DNA of 8,348 bases, taken from positions 1 to 8,348 of the forward strand of contig VERU01000091.1 of the NCBI GenBank assembly GCA_018882485.1, read 5' to 3'. A program made the translations under genes and the position numbers. Under the pieces are notes generated by a model, which was not told the origin of the DNA, searched no databases, and was given only the letters and a program-made list of their open reading frames with translations. Positions 5,468-8,348 of this stretch are shown here, one piece after another; within the stretch, counting starts at the first letter, position 1, and each line of letters opens with the position of its first letter. The DNA is from Rhodoferax sp. (GTDB lineage: Bacteria > Pseudomonadota > Gammaproteobacteria > Burkholderiales > Burkholderiaceae_C).

Positions 5468-6889
5468 CTATCTGCGAAAAGCGCGCGGCAGCTGGAGCAC
5501 CCTCTCCGCCGGAGGATACCAGCCTTGTGCGGCGTGCTGGTCGGTATGAAGGTAGCAGCGAACACGGAGCTGGTCACTCCCGTTCGCAAAGGAGATCAGG
5601 CGGCTCATGGGGCGACTCAGGGGGCCGTGAAAGCGCGTGAGTGCCGAAACATTGATGAAGTGGGTCCCCCATCGGGTTTCAATGTGCGATTTGCCTCCGG
5701 TCCTGTCGTCGGGGTCGGTATGGGTATGGCCGCCCAGCCAGAGCGCAACGCGTCCGGGCCGCTGCGCCAGAAACTTCTCGAAAACCGTCGAGTTGCGAAC
5801 GCTGTTCACCCAGTACAGGTAGGAGGTGCCTTCCGGCGCTCCGCGGGGCTTGAGGCCGTGGTATTTGGGCTTCATGTTGCCGCGATCATCTTCTTCGAAG
5901 CCCTCGAAAGGACCGGACGCTACGGTGGTGTTGCGCAGGACGTAATGGTGCGCCGCCACGATGATGGATGTCCTTTCATTGGCGAGCTCCATTTTCTTGA
6001 ACCAGGCGAACGTGTCGCCGCGGACAACACCCCCAGGATTGCCGCCCATCTGATCTCGGCCACAGGGTTGCGTGGGCTCGACCACATCGCTCATCATGAG
6101 AAAGAGAATGTTGCCTACGCGGAATGAATAGCGCTCCCACGTCCCGTTGACGGGATAGGGGCGTCGGCGATGATCGACGCCCGACGTTGCAGTGTGCGTG
6201 CCCATGGGATCGACCCACTTCTCGAACCATTCGCTCGACGAACCCTTGCAGCCGCCCCGGTCATGGTTACCGGAGAGGTCGTAGATATCTTCGCGCTTGT
6301 GCCGGGTCAGTGCGCCGTATTGCCGCACGATCTCCTCGCCCTCCGGATCGGCGGGCGGTTTCTCGGCCGCTGAGTTGTCGCCGACGTTGATGGCAATATC
6401 CCAATTGAAGGACGGGCCTGTATAACGAGCAGGGTCATCGCGCTTCCTGGCGGATGCTTCCACGACAGAGCGCTCCGCGGTGCTCAACTGCGACGAGCTG
6501 TTGCCGCCGACGTTGATGGATCTGGCGCGCTCGAGCGTGTCCGGCGAGCGTGCCGCAAATGCGGCAGCAGCCCCCAGTTCGGATTGGCGCAGGGCCTCAG
6601 CCAGGCTCTCGCGGCCCTCCAGGAGGTCACGCCCAACATGCGCGTCGCCAAAAGCCCAGAGATTGAATTCTTCACCTGTGCTGGAAGCGGCCGCCGGATC
6701 GGCCCATGCAGCCCATCCTGCAGACGCCATCGCCATCAGCGCACGGCGCCTCGAGATGGTCGCCGGCCCCGTGCGGGCAACCTCACGGTCTGCGAAAGCG
6801 TCCACAGGCTGCGCCATGCCGGCGCCCGGGGTGGCCATCGGGTCTGCCCGCGCGACGGAGGATGGCAATGAATGGGGGTGATGCTTCAT
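5468..6889 (-). CDS. Tat-exported calcineurin-like metallophosphoesterase, 473 residues
   Basis: Predicted periplasmic or exported phosphohydrolase using two metal ions; the substrate is unknown. The N-terminus is long and has a twin-arginine signal (SRRRALMAMASAGWAAWA, about 46-63) with AAAS as a likely processing region. All five metallophosphoesterase motifs are present: GDAHVG with D82 and H84, NVGDN with D171, GNHD (207-210), AAHH (312-315) and GGHTH with H388 and H390. A degenerate copy of motif II, NVGGNS, lies at 126-131, before the active one. Unlike short cytoplasmic relatives, it carries extended loops rich in charged residues. The start at 6889 is supported by GGAG 5 bases upstream; later methionines (18, 25) would also keep the Tat motif. 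The gene follows the binding-protein gene after 24 bases and is the last of the apparent operon, which suggests a role in processing the same nutrient. Confidence 0.9.
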   Translation of the reverse strand: MKHHPHSLPSSVARADPMATPGAGMAQPVDAFADREVARTGPATISRRRALMAMASAGWAAWADPAAASSTGEEFNLWAFGDAHVGRDLLEGRESLAEALRQSELGAAAAFAARSPDTLERARSINVGGNSSSQLSTAERSVVEASARKRDDPARYTGPSFNWDIAINVGDNSAAEKPPADPEGEEIVRQYGALTRHKREDIYDLSGNHDRGGCKGSSSEWFEKWVDPMGTHTATSGVDHRRRPYPVNGTWERYSFRVGNILFLMMSDVVEPTQPCGRDQMGGNPGGVVRGDTFAWFKKMELANERTSIIVAAHHYVLRNTTVASGPFEGFEEDDRGNMKPKYHGLKPRGAPEGTSYLYWVNSVRNSTVFEKFLAQRPGRVALWLGGHTHTDPDDRTGGKSHIETRWGTHFINVSALTRFHGPLSRPMSRLISFANGSDQLRVRCYLHTDQHAAQGWYPPAERVLQLPRAFRR

Positions 6890-6894
6890 GCGGT

Positions 6895-6898
6895 CTCC
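6895..6898 (-). promoter_or_regulatory. Shine-Dalgarno of the metallophosphoesterase gene
   Basis: GGAG on the minus strand, 5 bases before ATG 6889, inside the 24-base gap after the preceding stop codon. It supports the most upstream of three possible methionine starts and hence a long n-region before the twin arginines. Confidence 0.6.
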
Positions 6899-6913
6899 AA
6901 TGATGCGTGAATC

Positions 6914-7888
6914 TCAATCCGTCTTCAGCTTCAGCTTGGTGGCCAAGTCACTCCACCGCCGGTTGTCGTCCGTCAGAAAGGCTTCCACTTCTTGTGGCGT
7001 TCCCGATGCCCGCACGTTGCCGGAAGTCTGGACCAGATCATCGATGGCGGGTACTTTCAGCGCGGCGCCGATCCAGGCGTGGAGTTGCAGGATGCGGTCG
7101 TTGAGCGTTCCCGCCGGCGCCACCACGGCAAACCATTGCGTAGCGGCGTAGCCATTCAGGGCAGATTCCTGCAGCGTGGGAACCTGAGGGAGCAGCGCAA
7201 GCCGCTCTTTCGAGGTGACCGCGTAGGCCTTGAGCTTGCCCGACTTGATGTGTGGCAGCACCGGAGCCGCTCCGAGCATCGCCAAGGGCACCTGACCGCC
7301 CAGAAGGTCGGCAACTGCGGGCCCGCCGCCCTTGTACGGGATGTGAACGGCTTGCGTGCCGGCCATCTGGTTGAGCAACTCCCCTGCCAGGTGCTGCGAG
7401 GTGCCATTGCCCGACGATGCATAGCTCCATTCCTTGGGGGCTTCTCGCATGGCTTTGAACAGTGCGGATACATCCGTCCTGGCATTTGCAGCGGGGCCAA
7501 CCAGCACCATGGGGCCTGTGGCCATCATCGCCACTGCGCGCAACTCCTTCCCAACCTGCGGGACCGGGTTGGAATACAGGCTGGGCCCCGGCAAAGTGCA
7601 CAGGGTGTTGCCGTCGGGCGCGGCTCTGGCGATCTGCTGCAACGCCAGCGCACCCGAAGCACCCGGACGGTTTTCCACGACCACGGGCTGGCCACTGAGT
7701 TCGCTCAGCTGCCGGGCGACGGCGCGCGTGAGGACATCCACGGTCCCGCCAGGGGCAAAGCCGACGTACCAGGTGATGGGTTTCTTGTCCTGCGCATGGG
7801 CATTGGCATGCCACAGGGCCAGGCCCAGGGCGACGAACGGCAAGGCGAAATGCCAGGACCGAAGAGATAGCAGCTTCACGAGGCGCAT
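6914..7888 (-). CDS. Bug/TctC-family periplasmic solute-binding protein, 324 residues
   Basis: Periplasmic binding protein of the tripartite tricarboxylate transporter (TTT) family, which captures carboxylates and related small molecules for TctAB permeases. The signal peptide is clear: basic start, hydrophobic stretch (about 14-26), cleavage after AHA at 32. The mature part begins QDKKPITWYVGFAPGGTVDVLTR, with the family's phosphate-loop-like PGG and conserved D51. VVVENRPGASG, HIPYKGGGPAVADLLGGQV and a C-terminal FLTDDNRRWSDLA are all typical of Bug proteins. Length is standard. The ATG at 7888 has AAGGAG 6 bases upstream; an open extension to 8050 overlaps the sulfatase gene and is rejected. 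No TctA or TctB is in the window, which is usual, since most Bug genes are orphans. Its position between sulfatase and phosphoesterase suggests that its ligand is related to their substrate or product, but the ligand cannot be read from sequence. Confidence 0.93.
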   Translation of the reverse strand: MRLVKLLSLRSWHFALPFVALGLALWHANAHAQDKKPITWYVGFAPGGTVDVLTRAVARQLSELSGQPVVVENRPGASGALALQQIARAAPDGNTLCTLPGPSLYSNPVPQVGKELRAVAMMATGPMVLVGPAANARTDVSALFKAMREAPKEWSYASSGNGTSQHLAGELLNQMAGTQAVHIPYKGGGPAVADLLGGQVPLAMLGAAPVLPHIKSGKLKAYAVTSKERLALLPQVPTLQESALNGYAATQWFAVVAPAGTLNDRILQLHAWIGAALKVPAIDDLVQTSGNVRASGTPQEVEAFLTDDNRRWSDLATKLKLKTD

Positions 7889-7894
7889 GCCCGA

Positions 7895-7900
7895 CTCCTT
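7895..7900 (-). promoter_or_regulatory. Shine-Dalgarno of the binding-protein gene
   Basis: AAGGAG on the minus strand, 6 bases before ATG 7888, within the 23-base gap after the sulfatase stop. It fixes the start, which also falls exactly at the signal peptide. Confidence 0.7.
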
Positions 7901-7911
7901 GATGGTTAGCT

Positions 7912-8348
7912 TCAATGGCCCCGGGCCGATGCGGATGGAAGATCCGCATCCGCTTGCCCGGGCGGTGTGTTGGGATGTGCCTGGCAACTCAGCTGAAAAT
8001 CGCGCACCAGTCTGAGCATCGGCCCCAGAACCCATGTGTTGTGGACACACACGTCGGTTTCTTCCTTGGGGTCGCGCGTCAGGTTGAACAGGTAGGGCGA
8101 CTCCAATTTGCCCTTGCCCTCGTTGACCTCGGGCTCCCAGTAGAAGTGCAATTTCCAGTCACGCCACTTCACGGCACGCAGGTCGCTCTTGATGTAGAAA
8201 GGAAAGCCTTCGCGGAGCGATTTGTCGCGATGCCCGAAGAAGAAGTCGCGCTGATCGACACCATCGATAGGCCGGTCGTTGGGGATCTCCGCGCCGCCGA
8301 CGCTGGCCAGAGTGGTGAAAAGGTCGGTGACATGGACCACTTCGTTGC
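7912..8348 (-). CDS. Sulfatase (arylsulfatase family), C-terminal part, 5' end beyond right edge
   Basis: About 144 codons of the C-terminal region of a sulfatase, a hydrolase that removes sulfate from organic sulfate esters. The visible part opens NEVVHVTDLFTTLASVGGAEIP, matching the segment that follows the catalytic core in this family. It continues with PIDGVDQRDFFFG, then the C-terminal subdomain with SDLRAVKWRDWKLHFYW and the closing YLFNLTRDPKEETDV motif. The formylglycine-forming CxPxR motif and metal ligands lie upstream, outside the window, so activity cannot be judged. The GTG at 8340 is internal, not a start. The tail after the last domain motif (about 50 residues, ending PSASARGH) is longer and less conserved than usual, and its DNA carries the hairpin at 7928-7950. 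It lies 23 bases before the binding-protein gene on the same strand, so it is probably the upstream member of the same operon. Confidence 0.9.
   Translation of the reverse strand, partial: NEVVHVTDLFTTLASVGGAEIPNDRPIDGVDQRDFFFGHRDKSLREGFPFYIKSDLRAVKWRDWKLHFYWEPEVNEGKGKLESPYLFNLTRDPKEETDVCVHNTWVLGPMLRLVRDFQLSCQAHPNTPPGQADADLPSASARGH
7928..7950. other. Perfect 9-bp stem-loop at the 3' end of the sulfatase gene
   Basis: GATGCGGAT (7928-7936) and ATCCGCATC (7942-7950) form a perfect inverted repeat around a 5-base loop. In the transcribed (minus) direction it lies just before the sulfatase stop and about 40 bases before the binding-protein start. No U-tract follows, so it is not a standard terminator. 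It could stabilise or process the mRNA between the two cistrons, or be partly a by-product of the Asp/Ala-rich coding sequence. Confidence 0.55.

Noticed and set aside
5288..6127. 279-codon plus-strand open frame
   Set aside because: It lies antisense to the phosphoesterase, whose five catalytic motifs are intact, and it begins inside the hipBA operator region.
7889..8050. 54-residue extension of the binding protein
   Set aside because: It overlaps the sulfatase coding sequence in another frame and would bury the clear signal peptide that begins at ATG 7888.
1..8348. CRISPR array, tRNA or rRNA genes
   Set aside because: No regularly spaced repeats and no cloverleaf or rRNA-like stretches were seen on either strand.

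Overview
The window looks like chromosomal DNA of a high-GC betaproteobacterium, most likely Burkholderiales and perhaps Comamonadaceae. The inference rests on G/C-ending codons, a Bug/TctC-type solute-binding protein (a family greatly expanded in that order) and the flavour of the IS21-like debris. No species assignment is possible from the sequence alone.

Layout. (1) Bases 1-1988, minus strand: the N-terminal 662 codons of a type I restriction subunit HsdR, running off the left edge. The PD-(D/E)xK nuclease and both helicase RecA-like lobes are intact; the extreme C-terminus is outside. (2) 1989-2376: a gene-poor 388-bp gap holding an IS21-type terminal sequence and degenerate frames, ending in an AT-rich promoter. 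(3) 2377-3558, plus strand: an AAA_14/DUF4143 ATPase, apparently leaderless. (4) 3559-3686: a short convergent gap with a scrap of an IS21 IstA transposase and a tandem 8-bp repeat. (5) 3687-5250, minus strand: a HipB-like Xre antitoxin and a HipA-like Ser/Thr kinase toxin, overlapping by 8 bases, driven by a well-formed promoter embedded in inverted repeats. (6) 5304-5467: a spacer. (7) 5468-8348, minus strand: a tightly packed probable operon of a partial sulfatase, a Bug/TctC periplasmic binding protein and a Tat-exported metallophosphoesterase.

The left two thirds (restriction subunit, stand-alone ATPase, toxin-antitoxin pair, transposase fragments) reads as a defence/mobile accessory island. 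The right third reads as a metabolic operon: a sulfatase releases sulfate from an organic sulfate ester, a periplasmic protein binds an organic acid or similar product, and an exported phosphoesterase acts on a phosphorylated compound. The substrates cannot be read from sequence.

No completely new multi-gene system is evident. The most distinctive observations are: the hipBA control region, whose predicted transcription start coincides with the hipB ATG; a parallel leaderless arrangement at the ATPase gene, whose ATG opens the second copy of a tandem octamer; an hsdR with no hsdM or hsdS upstream of it; IS21-like scraps on both sides of the ATPase gene; and a strong hairpin at the end of the sulfatase gene.
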